A stretch of DNA of 64,000 bases from Streptomyces griseiscabiei (GTDB taxonomy: Bacteria; Actinomycetota; Actinomycetes; Streptomycetales; Streptomycetaceae): positions 2,790,001 through 2,854,000 of the forward strand of contig NZ_JAGJBZ010000002.1 of the NCBI RefSeq assembly GCF_020010925.1, read 5' to 3'. Positions 15,053 to 23,552 of the stretch are shown piece by piece. How positions within the stretch are numbered: the first letter of the stretch is position 1; each line of letters starts with the position of its first letter. The position numbers were made by a program, and so were the translations under genes. Under the pieces are notes generated by a model. It was not told the origin of the DNA. It saw only the letters and a list, made by a program, of their open reading frames with translations, and ran no database searches.

Positions 15053-17443
15053 ATGGTGACGAAGGCGTCCGGCGTGTCGCGGGCCGCCACGGCCGGTGAG
15101 GCGATGGCGGTGGTCGATGGGCGCGGCCTCGTCGTGGGGTGGAGCGAGGGGGCCCGGCGGCTCACCGGCCACACGGCCCGGGAGGTCACCGGCCGGCCGG
15201 CGGCGGACCTGGTCGACGGGGACCCGGCGGCGTTGTGGCGGACGCTGCTGACGCACGGCGACGCGCTGGCGGACCTGCGCTACCGCGACGGCCGGCGGCA
15301 GAAGGTGGCGCTGCGGATCTGCCCGGTGCGGGGCGCGGCGGGCGAGCGGCGCAGGTTCGTCGTCCAGGCGAGCCCCGACCGCGGCGAGCGGGGCCTCGGC
15401 GAACTGGCCTTCGAGCAGGCCTCCATGTCCATGTCCATCTTCGACACGGGACAGCGCTATCTGCGGATGAACGACTGGGCGTGCCAGGTCATGGGCCAGC
15501 CCGAGGAGGAGTTCCGCCACCGGTACTTCCCCGACACCGTCGAGGACGCCACACACAGCCGGGGCTTCCTGCGCCATCTGGAGATCGTGGTGGAGACCGG
15601 GCAGCCGGTCCGCTACGAGAGCTGGACCCGTTCCCCCTCCGGCCGGCGCATGCACGCCTGGACCTCCGAGATGTGGCCGGTCCGGGACCACTCCGGACAG
15701 CTGATCGGCACCGCGCTCGCCGCGTTCGACAGCAGCGAGCAGTTCGCGGCCCGCCAGCGCCTCGCCCTGCTGAACGAGGCCGCCGGGTCCATCGGCACCA
15801 AACTCGACGTCGTCCAGACCGCCCGTGAACTCGCCGAGCTGGCCGTGCCCCGGCTCGCCGACTTCGCCAGCGTCGACCTGCTGGAGTCCGTCCTCCAGGG
15901 CGAGGAACCCGAGACGGTCCCCCTGGACCGGGGTGTGCGCCTGCACCGCGCCGCCCACCACTCCGACACCCCGGGGGTCCCCGAGGCGGCGATCGCCCTG
16001 GGCGCCGCCGACGAGTACCCGCACTCCTCACCCCCGGCCCGCGCCCTCCTCACCGGCGAGCCCGTGCTCACCCGTACCGGCGACCAGGCTCTCGACGCCT
16101 GGTTCGCCCTGCACGGCGCCCGCTCCGCCAAGCTCCGCGAGGCCGAGGCCCACGACCTGTCCCTGATGGCCGTCCCCCTGGTGGCGCGCGGCACGACCCT
16201 CGGCGTGGCCGTCTTCGTCCGCCTGCTGACCCCCGAGCGTCCCGACGCCTTCGACCAGGACGACGTCTCCCTCGCCGAGGAACTCTCCAGCCGGGCCGCG
16301 GTCTGCGTCGACAACGCCCGCCGCTACACCCGGGAACGCACCACAGCGCTGGCGCTCCAGCGCAGCCTGCTGCCGAAGACGGTCGCGGGACAGGCGGCCG
16401 TCGAGTTCGCCTCCCGCTATCTGCCGGCGCTGTCGCAGGCCGGGGTGGGCGGCGACTGGTTCGACGTGATCCCGCTGTCCGGGACCCGGGTGGCCCTGGT
16501 CGTCGGGGACGTCGTCGGCCACGGCATCCACGCCTCCGTCACCATGGGCCGGCTGCGCACGGCCGTGTGGGCGCTCGCCGACGTCGACCTGCCGCCCGAC
16601 GAACTCCTCACCCATCTCGACGACCTCGTCGAGCACCTGGCCGCCGGTGACGACACCGGCAACGGGGAGATCGGCGCGACGTGCCTCTACGCGGTGTACG
16701 ACCCGGTGGACCGCAGCTGCTCGATCGCCTCGGCCGGACATGTGCCGCCCGTGGTGGTGCGGCCCGACGGCACGGTGGAGGTCGTCGAGGTGGTCGCGGG
16801 ACCGATGCTCGGCGTCGGCGGACTCCCCTTCGAGGCGACCGAGCTGCGGCTGCCCGAGGGCTCGGTCCTCGCCCTCTACACCGACGGCCTGGTCGAGGCC
16901 CGCGACCGTGACGTCGACACCGGCACCGCCGCCCTGCGCGCCGCGCTGGAGGGTCCGCTGGGCAGTCTGGAGAGAGCCTGCGACAGGGTGCTGACGGCGC
17001 TGCTGCCGGACACCCCGGCCGACGACGTGGCCCTGCTGCTCGCCCGCACCCGCGCCCTGGACGCGGGACAGGTGGCCGTCTGGAACCTCACCGACGACCC
17101 CGCGCTGGTCGCCAACGCCCGCAAACTGGCGACGGACCAGCTCAATCGCTGGGGCCTGGAGGAGGCCGTCTTCGTCACCGAACTCGTGGTGAGCGAACTC
17201 GTCACCAACGCCATCCGCTACGGCGGCGCCCCCATCCAGCTGCGTCTGATCCGGGACCGCACGCTGATCTGCGAGGTCTCCGACGCCAGCAGCACGTCAC
17301 CGCATCTGCGCCGGGCCCGCCAGTTCGACGAGGGGGGCCGCGGCCTGCTCCTCGTCGCCCAGCTCACCGACCGCTGGGGCAGCCGTCCCAGCGGCGCGGG
17401 CAAGACCATCTGGGCCGAGCAGGCACTGCCACCGGCCCTGTAG
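15053..17443 (+). CDS. PAS-GAF-SpoIIE phosphatase with HATPase domain
   Basis: A 796-residue cytoplasmic multidomain protein. A first PAS domain (about 10-110) is followed by a second (about 120-235, MSMSIFDTGQRYLRMNDWA), a GAF domain (about 245-425), a PP2C-type SpoIIE phosphatase (about 440-655) with metal ligands in GGDWFDV and GDVVGHG, and an RsbW-like ATPase (about 665-790, VVSELVTNAIRYGG). This architecture marks a Streptomyces regulator of anti-anti-sigma factors, combining phosphatase and kinase in one chain. ATG 15053 is preferred over an in-frame upstream GTG because it fits the promoter. A terminator separates it from the convergent gene. Confidence 0.92.
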   Translation: MVTKASGVSRAATAGEAMAVVDGRGLVVGWSEGARRLTGHTAREVTGRPAADLVDGDPAALWRTLLTHGDALADLRYRDGRRQKVALRICPVRGAAGERRRFVVQASPDRGERGLGELAFEQASMSMSIFDTGQRYLRMNDWACQVMGQPEEEFRHRYFPDTVEDATHSRGFLRHLEIVVETGQPVRYESWTRSPSGRRMHAWTSEMWPVRDHSGQLIGTALAAFDSSEQFAARQRLALLNEAAGSIGTKLDVVQTARELAELAVPRLADFASVDLLESVLQGEEPETVPLDRGVRLHRAAHHSDTPGVPEAAIALGAADEYPHSSPPARALLTGEPVLTRTGDQALDAWFALHGARSAKLREAEAHDLSLMAVPLVARGTTLGVAVFVRLLTPERPDAFDQDDVSLAEELSSRAAVCVDNARRYTRERTTALALQRSLLPKTVAGQAAVEFASRYLPALSQAGVGGDWFDVIPLSGTRVALVVGDVVGHGIHASVTMGRLRTAVWALADVDLPPDELLTHLDDLVEHLAAGDDTGNGEIGATCLYAVYDPVDRSCSIASAGHVPPVVVRPDGTVEVVEVVAGPMLGVGGLPFEATELRLPEGSVLALYTDGLVEARDRDVDTGTAALRAALEGPLGSLERACDRVLTALLPDTPADDVALLLARTRALDAGQVAVWNLTDDPALVANARKLATDQLNRWGLEEAVFVTELVVSELVTNAIRYGGAPIQLRLIRDRTLICEVSDASSTSPHLRRARQFDEGGRGLLLVAQLTDRWGSRPSGAGKTIWAEQALPPAL

Positions 17444-17457
17444 GACCGCGGAAACGC

Positions 17458-17489
17458 CTGTCGGGGGCGGCTCGCGCCACCCCCGACAG
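17458..17489. terminator. Bidirectional terminator hairpin
   Basis: Arms CTGTCGGGGG and CCCCCGACAG flank a 12-base loop between two convergent genes, 14 bp after the phosphatase stop and 18 bp before the PAP2 stop. Confidence 0.75.
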
Positions 17490-17507
17490 CCTCGCGTCGT
17501 ACGAGGA

Positions 17508-19418
17508 CTACTGCTTCCGCAGGCGCACCGACACCCCGTGCGCCGTGAAGACCTGCTCGGCCGTCCAGCCGTCGACGGCCACGGAGACCTCGGCGAACCG
17601 GCCCTGCAGGGACCGCGCGTCGATGACGGCGACCGTGCTGCCGGAACGCGGCGCCTGCTCCGCGTCGAAGCGGACCACCAGCTTGCTGCCCCGCTCCAGG
17701 ACGGCGCGCCGGTCGACCGAGAGGGCCGGGGCGTCGCCGCGGTCCAGCGTCACATCGAGGACACCGGCCTGCGTGTACTCGCCGCGGACGCGGACACCGT
17801 GGTCGCCGGTGGCCAGCGTGCCGCCGTCCACGCGGATGTCACCGCGGCCGAAGGCCTCCTTGGAGCCCGCCGCGAGGACACCGGCCTCGACGACGGTGCC
17901 GCCCTTGTACTCGTTGGCCCCGGCCAGCGTGAGCGTGCCGCTGCCCTTCTTCACGAGGCGGCCGGTGCCGTCGAGGTCGTTGCGCCAGGTGTCGGCCGCG
18001 TGGAAACCGCCGAGGGAGGCGTCCAGCGTGACGGTCACATCGCCGTCGAGGGCGCCGTAGCCGTCCGCCGCCGCGAACAGGTTGAGCCGGCCCCACTGCT
18101 CCCAGCCGTCCAGCAGGACATAGCCGGAGGGCAGCGCGGTCGTGCGCAGCACCTCGCGCCGCTGCGCCGCGTCCAGGTAGGGCAGCCGCGTCTCCAGCAG
18201 GACCTCGGCACCCTTCGGGACGGTCAGGTCCTCGGACTTTCCACGCCGGGTGAGCACGTACGTCAGCTTCGGCTCGACCGTGCGCAGGTTGGCCACGCGG
18301 TCGGCGTACCGGTCGTCGGCGTCGGAGTGCGCGTACGCGAACAGCGTGTCCGCGGTGGTGCCGGTCCTCGCCTGGAAGTACTCGGCGGCCTGCCGGCGCG
18401 CGGCGGCCTTGAGCGCCGCGTTCTTCGGGTCGGCGAGCGCGGCGGCGGCCAGCGCGGTGGCCATGACCCGGCCGCCGAGGACGTCGACCGTGGAGTGCAT
18501 ACCGGACATGATCCGGGTGTGGCTCAGCTCGAAGGCGCGGGTCACGATCTCCTGGAACCGCTCCGGGACCGCGTACGCGAACGCCAGCGCCGCCAGGTGG
18601 AAGGCGTTGGTGTGACCGCTGGGGAAGCCGCCGTCGTCCGCCGGGTTCTCACCGCGCTGCCGCAGCAGCTGCCGTACGACGACGACCTCGGAGTCGTAGA
18701 CGGGGAAGCCGAGCTCGTCCTTCTCGCCGGTGTCGACGACCTCGCTGTCCTCGTTCATCCGCCACGGACGCGGGTACTGGAAGGCGGCCTTGGCGGGGTT
18801 GCCCGACATGAACGGGCCGCGCACGGTGTCGACGAGCCTGGCCACCTGGCCGAGGTCGGAGTCGTACGAGCCCGCGCCCAGCGCGGAACCGGCGGGCGCG
18901 TCGGCCGGCAGCACATCGCTGATCTTGCCGGCCGGGATGCCGTCCGGCGCGGAGGTGATCGAGGTGACCGCCTTGGCACCCGAGCGGTACAGCTCGGCCA
19001 GCGGGCCCAGCGCGCCGATCATGGCGTAGCTCTGGTGCTGCCGGTCGTAGACGAACGCCTCGCGGGCCTGCGCCTCCGTGCGGCGGCGGGTGAGGCGCGC
19101 GCAGTAGCGCATGTTGTCGCGCAGGATCTCCGGACGCAGCGGGGTGCCGGTGTTCCAGGCGCCGCCCGTCTTCCAGATCTCCGCGAAGCCGCCGAGCGCG
19201 CGGACCACGGCGTTGGTCTCGGGGGTGAGGTTCGCCGTGATGTTGGTGGTGTAGTCGTCCACGAACGGGGTGAACGCGGTCGCCGCCTTGGCCTCGGCCG
19301 CGGAGGCCTGCCACAGGGGCGCGAGGCTCGGAGCGGCGATCAGGCCGGCCGAGACGCCGAGGGAGTTCCTGAGGAAGACACGGCGGTTGAGTCTGTGGTG
19401 CCCGGCAGTTGACGGCAT
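17508..19418 (-). CDS. Tat-exported PAP2 phosphatase with beta-strand repeat domain
   Basis: A 636-residue exported enzyme. The Tat signal is NRRVFLRNSLGVSAGLIAAP. The PAP2/class A acid phosphatase or vanadium haloperoxidase motif is complete: K-x6-RP in KAAFQYPRP, PSGH, and R-x5-H-x3-D in RIMSGMHSTVD (about residues 225-310). The C-terminal 200 residues contain an autotransporter-associated beta-strand repeat (GSGTLTLAGANEYKGGTVV), which usually forms a right-handed beta-helix on Gram-negative secreted proteins. AAAGGAG lies 9 bases before ATG 19418. It probably dephosphorylates an extracellular ester; the beta region may bind wall or substrate. Confidence 0.88.
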   Translation of the reverse strand: MPSTAGHHRLNRRVFLRNSLGVSAGLIAAPSLAPLWQASAAEAKAATAFTPFVDDYTTNITANLTPETNAVVRALGGFAEIWKTGGAWNTGTPLRPEILRDNMRYCARLTRRRTEAQAREAFVYDRQHQSYAMIGALGPLAELYRSGAKAVTSITSAPDGIPAGKISDVLPADAPAGSALGAGSYDSDLGQVARLVDTVRGPFMSGNPAKAAFQYPRPWRMNEDSEVVDTGEKDELGFPVYDSEVVVVRQLLRQRGENPADDGGFPSGHTNAFHLAALAFAYAVPERFQEIVTRAFELSHTRIMSGMHSTVDVLGGRVMATALAAAALADPKNAALKAAARRQAAEYFQARTGTTADTLFAYAHSDADDRYADRVANLRTVEPKLTYVLTRRGKSEDLTVPKGAEVLLETRLPYLDAAQRREVLRTTALPSGYVLLDGWEQWGRLNLFAAADGYGALDGDVTVTLDASLGGFHAADTWRNDLDGTGRLVKKGSGTLTLAGANEYKGGTVVEAGVLAAGSKEAFGRGDIRVDGGTLATGDHGVRVRGEYTQAGVLDVTLDRGDAPALSVDRRAVLERGSKLVVRFDAEQAPRSGSTVAVIDARSLQGRFAEVSVAVDGWTAEQVFTAHGVSVRLRKQ

Positions 19419-19490
19419 CGAGCGCCGCTCCTTTCGCGGAGGGTTGATCGGGTGCGGGCTGAGCGTGGAGTTGACGAATGACCGGTCGGT

Positions 19491-19509
19491 GTCCGGTCGG
19501 CGACCGGAC
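19491..19509 (-). terminator. Hairpin after sugar kinase gene
   Basis: GTCCGGTCG, one base, then CGACCGGAC forms a perfect 19-bp palindrome 6 bp after the kinase stop. It may end the kinase mRNA, or serve as an operator for the PAP2 gene that starts 73 bp further on. Confidence 0.5.
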
Positions 19510-19514
19510 GGTGA

Positions 19515-20429
19515 TCAGGGGGTGACCGGTCGGAGGAGCGTATGTGAGAGTGCCAACGCCCCCTGGACCGGGGGCACTTGGAGCACATGCGGTCGCGCGG
19601 ACGGTACAGCGTCGAGGAGTGCTTCGGCGAATGCCGTGTACAGGACGGGCCGGGAGCGGATCGTCCCGCCGGCCACCACCACGTCGTCCACGGCGACCCC
19701 GCGGGCGGCGAGCCGCGCCACGAGCGCGGCGAGCGCGCGGCCCCCCTCGGCGATCACCCGATGGGCGAGAAGGGAGCCTTCCTCGGCCGCGTCGAACACC
19801 ACGGTCGCGTGCCGGCCCCAGTCGGCGGACACATCCGTCGCGGACTCCAACGCCCCGCCGAGAGCGGGAACCTCGCTCACCCCGAAGGCCGCGGTCAGCC
19901 GGTCGGCGAGCGCGTCGGGTGCCTCACCCCGGTCGTGCGCGGCCCAGACCGCGCGGGCCGCCTCACGGACCAGACCGGCGGCACCGCCCTCGTCGCCGAG
20001 GACCGCGCCCCAGCCGCCGACCTGCACCGCGGTTCCGTCGGCGGACCGGCCGACGGCCACCGAACCGGTGCCCGCGACCAGGCCCACGCCCCGGTCGAAA
20101 CCGGCGGCGGGCACCAGCAGCTCGGCGTCGCCCACCACCAGACACGGCACCTGAAGCCGTTCCTGGAGGGCGAGACGTATCCCCTCGCACTGCCGGGGTG
20201 TCTCGCAGGCATGCGCGCCGACGGCCACGGCGGACGGGAGGGTGTGCCCGGGCAGCACCTCCCCGACCAGCGCGGCCAGCCAGGAGGCGGCGGACGCCGG
20301 GTCGTGCGGTCGCCAGCCGCGGCTGGGACGGATGTGGTCGGCCACCGGGTCCGTCCCCGCGACAGCACGGAGATGGGTCTTGGTGCCGCCCACGTCGATA
20401 CCGACCGCGACGGGCCTGGAGTCCTGCAC
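19515..20429 (-). CDS. BadF/BadG-type ATPase, probable N-acetylglucosamine kinase
   Basis: A 304-residue ASKHA-fold kinase. The first phosphate loop VGIDVGGTKTHLRAVAG is at residues 8-24, the second is GLVAGTGSVAVG, and the adenosine motif is VVVAGGTIRS near the end. This pattern fits the eukaryotic-type GlcNAc kinase branch of the BadF/BadG/BcrA family rather than ROK kinases. The start GTG 20429 is chosen because it puts the first loop at the correct distance; an upstream TTG would add about 60 unrelated residues. It is divergent from the ROK regulator of the sugar locus, so it should phosphorylate the imported amino sugar or a related monosaccharide. Confidence 0.8.
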   Translation of the reverse strand: MQDSRPVAVGIDVGGTKTHLRAVAGTDPVADHIRPSRGWRPHDPASAASWLAALVGEVLPGHTLPSAVAVGAHACETPRQCEGIRLALQERLQVPCLVVGDAELLVPAAGFDRGVGLVAGTGSVAVGRSADGTAVQVGGWGAVLGDEGGAAGLVREAARAVWAAHDRGEAPDALADRLTAAFGVSEVPALGGALESATDVSADWGRHATVVFDAAEEGSLLAHRVIAEGGRALAALVARLAARGVAVDDVVVAGGTIRSRPVLYTAFAEALLDAVPSARPHVLQVPPVQGALALSHTLLRPVTP

Positions 20430-20566
20430 GTGAGGCTTCTTTCGTCGTTGCGTTGCGATGGGCGCAGCGACGGCTGGGCGAAACCGTGCCTGGACACACA
20501 GGGTCTGTGGGGGGTGCTCGTGAGGCCCCGGGACGGGCCTCTGCGGGTGCGGTAGGCGAGTACCGC

Positions 20567-20609
20567 TTGACTTCGTTAGGAAATTAACTAACGAATAAGG
20601 GTGCGTCAA
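20567..20609. promoter_or_regulatory. Overlapping divergent promoters with shared palindrome
   Basis: TTCGTTAG-N8-CTAACGAA (20572-20595) is an AT-rich perfect inverted repeat. On the minus strand TTGACG (20609-20604) and TAATTT (20586-20581) are 17 bp apart and face the kinase gene. On the plus strand TTGACT (20567-20572) and TAACGA (20589-20594) are 16 bp apart and face the ROK gene. A repressor bound to the palindrome would block both promoters. Confidence 0.65.
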
Positions 20610-20673
20610 GGGTTATGACGCCGGAGTCCGCACGACCGTGCGGACGGAAGATCGCGGTACGACTGGGGAGAGC

Positions 20674-21819
20674 ATGCAACTGAGCGAGAGCGCCCGCGCT
20701 GTCTTCGCCGTACTGGCCGCGTCGAGCACCGCCACCCGCCCCCAACTGGCCACCGGGGCGCGTCTGTCCAAGCCGACCGTCTCCACCGCCGTGGCCGAGC
20801 TGGAGGCGGCCGGCCTCGCCGCCCGCTCCGGCACCCTCAACGGAGGAACCGGCAGGTCAGCGGCTGTGTACGATCTCGGGCTCGCGGCCGGCGCGGTCCT
20901 CGCCGTCGACCTCGGCCCCAGCGTCACCCGGGTGCGGGTGTGCGCCCTGGACGGCACGCTGCTCGCCGAGGGCACCGGGCTGCGGGCGGACACCGTCGAC
21001 GTGGTCGCGGACGCCCTCTGCGGGCTGTCGTCCGGGGCGCCGCTGCGCGCCATCGTCGTCGCCGTGGGCGATGTCACCGTCCAGAGCCGGGAGGGCACGG
21101 CCGTCCGGCCCGCCACCGCCAAGGCGGGGCCCATCTTCGACGCCCTGACCGTGACCCTGCCGCCCGGCGTGCCCGTGCACGTCGAGAACAACGTGAACTG
21201 CGCGGCCCTGGCCGAACTGCACGAGGGCGCCGCCCGCGGCCGGGACACCTTCGGCTATCTGCGGATCGGCGTCGGTATCGGTCTCGGTGTCGTCATCGGC
21301 GGCCAGGTGCTGCGCGGCGCGAACGGCGCCGCCGGTGAGGTGGCCCGGCTGCCCTACCCCTGGGACGCGGACCGGGAACCCCGCCACGAGGGCCTGGAGG
21401 CGCACATAGGGGCGGGCTCACTGCTGCGGCGGGCGGCGGACGCCTGGCGGGGCGTGGACGACCCCTGCCCGGACACCGTCGACGGGCTGTTCGCGCTGGC
21501 CGACGCCGGACACGCCACGGCCTGCGCCGTGGTCGGCCGGCACGCCGCCGACGTGGGCAGACTCGCCGTCGCGGCCACCGCGGTCCTGGACCCCGGCCTG
21601 ATCGTGCTGGGCGGCGCCGTGGGCTCCCAGCCCCTGCTGCTGCCCGGCGTACGGGCCGAGCTGGCGCGGCTGAGCTGGCCCACCGAGGTCGTGAGCAGCG
21701 CGCTCGGCGACAGCGGCACCGTCGTGGGGGCCAGTCGGCTGGCCGTGGCCCGGGGAATCCAAACCGTGACCGGAGGGGGAATCCAAACCGTGACCGGAGG
21801 TGCGGCGGTGAAGCATTGA
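20674..21819 (+). CDS. ROK family transcriptional regulator
   Basis: A 381-residue regulator with an N-terminal winged HTH (residues 5-65, RPQLATGARLSKPTVSTAVAELEAAGL) and a ROK domain (75-370) containing VAVDLGPSVTRVRV, HVENNVNCAALAELHEGAARG and LIVLGGAVGS. The ATG at 20674 has GGGGAG 4-9 bases upstream. As in the other ROK protein here, the zinc-binding Cys cluster is absent. The last 20 residues hold an in-frame duplication (GIQTVTGG twice). It is the likely repressor of the divergent kinase gene and of the transporter genes downstream, which follow after 278 bp. Confidence 0.9.
   Translation: MQLSESARAVFAVLAASSTATRPQLATGARLSKPTVSTAVAELEAAGLAARSGTLNGGTGRSAAVYDLGLAAGAVLAVDLGPSVTRVRVCALDGTLLAEGTGLRADTVDVVADALCGLSSGAPLRAIVVAVGDVTVQSREGTAVRPATAKAGPIFDALTVTLPPGVPVHVENNVNCAALAELHEGAARGRDTFGYLRIGVGIGLGVVIGGQVLRGANGAAGEVARLPYPWDADREPRHEGLEAHIGAGSLLRRAADAWRGVDDPCPDTVDGLFALADAGHATACAVVGRHAADVGRLAVAATAVLDPGLIVLGGAVGSQPLLLPGVRAELARLSWPTEVVSSALGDSGTVVGASRLAVARGIQTVTGGGIQTVTGGAAVKH
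21754..21801 (+). repeat. 24-bp tandem duplication in ROK gene
   Basis: Two adjacent 24-bp units, 23 of 24 bases identical, encode GIQTVTGG twice at the C-terminus. The length keeps the reading frame. Confidence 0.9.
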
Positions 21820-21851
21820 CGGACTCCACCGGCATCTGCCAATGTCCGGAC

Positions 21852-22037
21852 AAGCGCTTTCTAAGTCGGCCGGGACGCCGGCTTGGGGCGAGCCTCCCGC
21901 CCGTACTCGACGTACGGCAACCGCACGAGGGCGTGCCCGTGCGGTGACGGCCGACAAGGCCGGGGATCCCGCCCCGCGTGGACGACGCGGCCGGGCGAGG
22001 CCGTGCCCCCCGGAAAGCAGCTTTCCTGCAAAATGCA
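21852..22037 (+). promoter_or_regulatory. Operator-like repeats upstream of sugar-binding protein gene
   Basis: Three inverted repeats occur in the 278-bp region before the binding-protein gene: AAGCGCTT (21852-21859, within caAGCGCTTtc), GGAAAGCaGCTTTCC (22012-22026, perfect 15 bp) and TGCAaaaTGCA (22027-22037), which directly follows the second. The first two share AAGC/GCTT half-sites of the kind bound by LacI-family proteins. None resembles the AT-rich palindrome at 20572. Confidence 0.5.
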
Positions 22038-22097
22038 CCCGTGCCGCCTCGGTCGGCGCGCCGTGCTCTGTCCCCTACCGAAAAAAAGGGATCGAAG

Positions 22098-23423
22098 ATG
22101 ACCACTGTGGGTGTGCGGCGCTCAAGCCGACTCGGCCGCGGCGGTATGCGCCGCCTGGTTCCCCTCGCTGCCGGTGTCTCGGCGGCCGCCCTGCTGCTCT
22201 CCGCCTGCGGAGGAGGGGACTCCGGCTCGGGCGGTACCTCCAAGTCGCTGACGTTCTGGATCTCCACGGTTCCGGGGCAGGACGCGGGCTGGAAGAAGAT
22301 GGTGGCCCAGTACGAGAAGGAGACCGGCGTCAAGGTCAAGCTGGTCAACATCCCCTACGACGGCTACGCGACGAAGCTGCGCAACTCCGCGCAGGCGAAC
22401 TCGCTGCCCGACGTGGCGGCCGTGCCGGCGCTCGACCCGATCTGGTCGAACAAGCTGATCGACCTCAGCGACATCGCCAACAACAAGACGAACAAGATCA
22501 ACGCCAACTTCGTCGCCAAGGACTCCTCCGGGAAGGTGCTGTCCATCCCCTCGGACGTCACCGCGTCCGGCATGTTCATCAACAAGTCGCTGTTCGAGAA
22601 GGCCGGCGTCGACTACCCGACCTCGCCCGACAAGACCTGGACCTGGGACGAGTTCATCAAGGCGGCGAACGAGGTCCGGGAGAAGACCGACGCCAAGTAC
22701 TCCCTGACCTTCGACCAGTCGCCGTCGCGACTGCGCGCCATGGTCTACGAGATGGGCGGCAAGTACGTCCACGCCGACGACTCCGGCAAGTTCTCGGTGG
22801 ACGACGCGACCAAGAAGGCCGTGAAGACCTTCGTCGGCTGGAACGACGACAAGACCATGCCGAAGTCGGTGTGGACCAGCGGCGCCGACCCGTCGGCCAT
22901 GTTCCAGAGCGGTGACGTCGTCGCCTACTGGTCCGGTGTGTGGCAGGTCGCCGCCTACGCGGAGAGCATCACCAAGTTCGACTGGGCGAGCGTCCCGACC
23001 CCCGCCCAGCCGGTGCAGGCCAGTGACGTCAACAGCGGTGGTATGACGGTCGGCTTCAACAACAACGCCGACGCGGCCGGCGCCGCGAAGAAGTTCCTGT
23101 CCTGGCTGTACGAGCCCGACCACTACAAGACGCTCTGCGAGACCTCCGGCTTCCTGCCGGTCGAGAGCGGTCTGAACCCGGAGTACCCCTTCAAGTCCGA
23201 GGCGGCGCAGGCGGCGTTCAAGCTCTACAACGAGTCGATCCCGCTGTACGACCCCATCTCCGGCTACTTCAACAGCGCGCAGACCAACTGGGTGCTGAAG
23301 GGCAAGAGCCTCGCCGACGACCCGACCAAGGCGGAGCTCGGCAAGGCGATCAACGGAGAGCAGTCGTCCGACAAGGCCCTGCAGAACATCGTCGACGGCT
23401 ACAACACGCAGGTCGGCGGCTGA
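22098..23423 (+). CDS. Sugar ABC transporter substrate-binding lipoprotein
   Basis: A 441-residue extracellular solute-binding protein (family 1). The lipoprotein signal has a twin-Arg-like start (GRGGMRRLVPLAAG) and ends in LLSAC near residue 37, followed by a GGGDSGSGG tether. The mature part opens with LTFWISTVPGQDAGWKKMVAQYEKETGVKVKL, the standard sugar-binder fold, and has the hinge motif QSGDVVAYWSGVWQVA. AAAGGG lies 7 bases before ATG 22098. It serves the two permeases downstream. A strong hairpin after the stop may let it be made in excess over them. Confidence 0.93.
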   Translation: MTTVGVRRSSRLGRGGMRRLVPLAAGVSAAALLLSACGGGDSGSGGTSKSLTFWISTVPGQDAGWKKMVAQYEKETGVKVKLVNIPYDGYATKLRNSAQANSLPDVAAVPALDPIWSNKLIDLSDIANNKTNKINANFVAKDSSGKVLSIPSDVTASGMFINKSLFEKAGVDYPTSPDKTWTWDEFIKAANEVREKTDAKYSLTFDQSPSRLRAMVYEMGGKYVHADDSGKFSVDDATKKAVKTFVGWNDDKTMPKSVWTSGADPSAMFQSGDVVAYWSGVWQVAAYAESITKFDWASVPTPAQPVQASDVNSGGMTVGFNNNADAAGAAKKFLSWLYEPDHYKTLCETSGFLPVESGLNPEYPFKSEAAQAAFKLYNESIPLYDPISGYFNSAQTNWVLKGKSLADDPTKAELGKAINGEQSSDKALQNIVDGYNTQVGG

Positions 23424-23438
23424 TCACGGACCGGCAGT

Positions 23439-23472
23439 CCCGGGCGGCGGAGTCCCGACCCCGCCGCCCGGG
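23439..23472 (+). terminator. Intra-operon stem-loop
   Basis: Perfect 12-bp arms CCCGGGCGGCGG and CCGCCGCCCGGG surround a 10-base loop, 15 bp after the binding-protein stop and 80 bp before the permease start. It is probably a partial terminator or 3' stabiliser. Confidence 0.7.
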
Positions 23473-23552
23473 CCCCCGGACCCCACCCACGTGATGCAGG
23501 GCTCAAGGCCTGAGCCTCCAGGAACCCATTCCACCAGCACGGAGTCAGGAAG

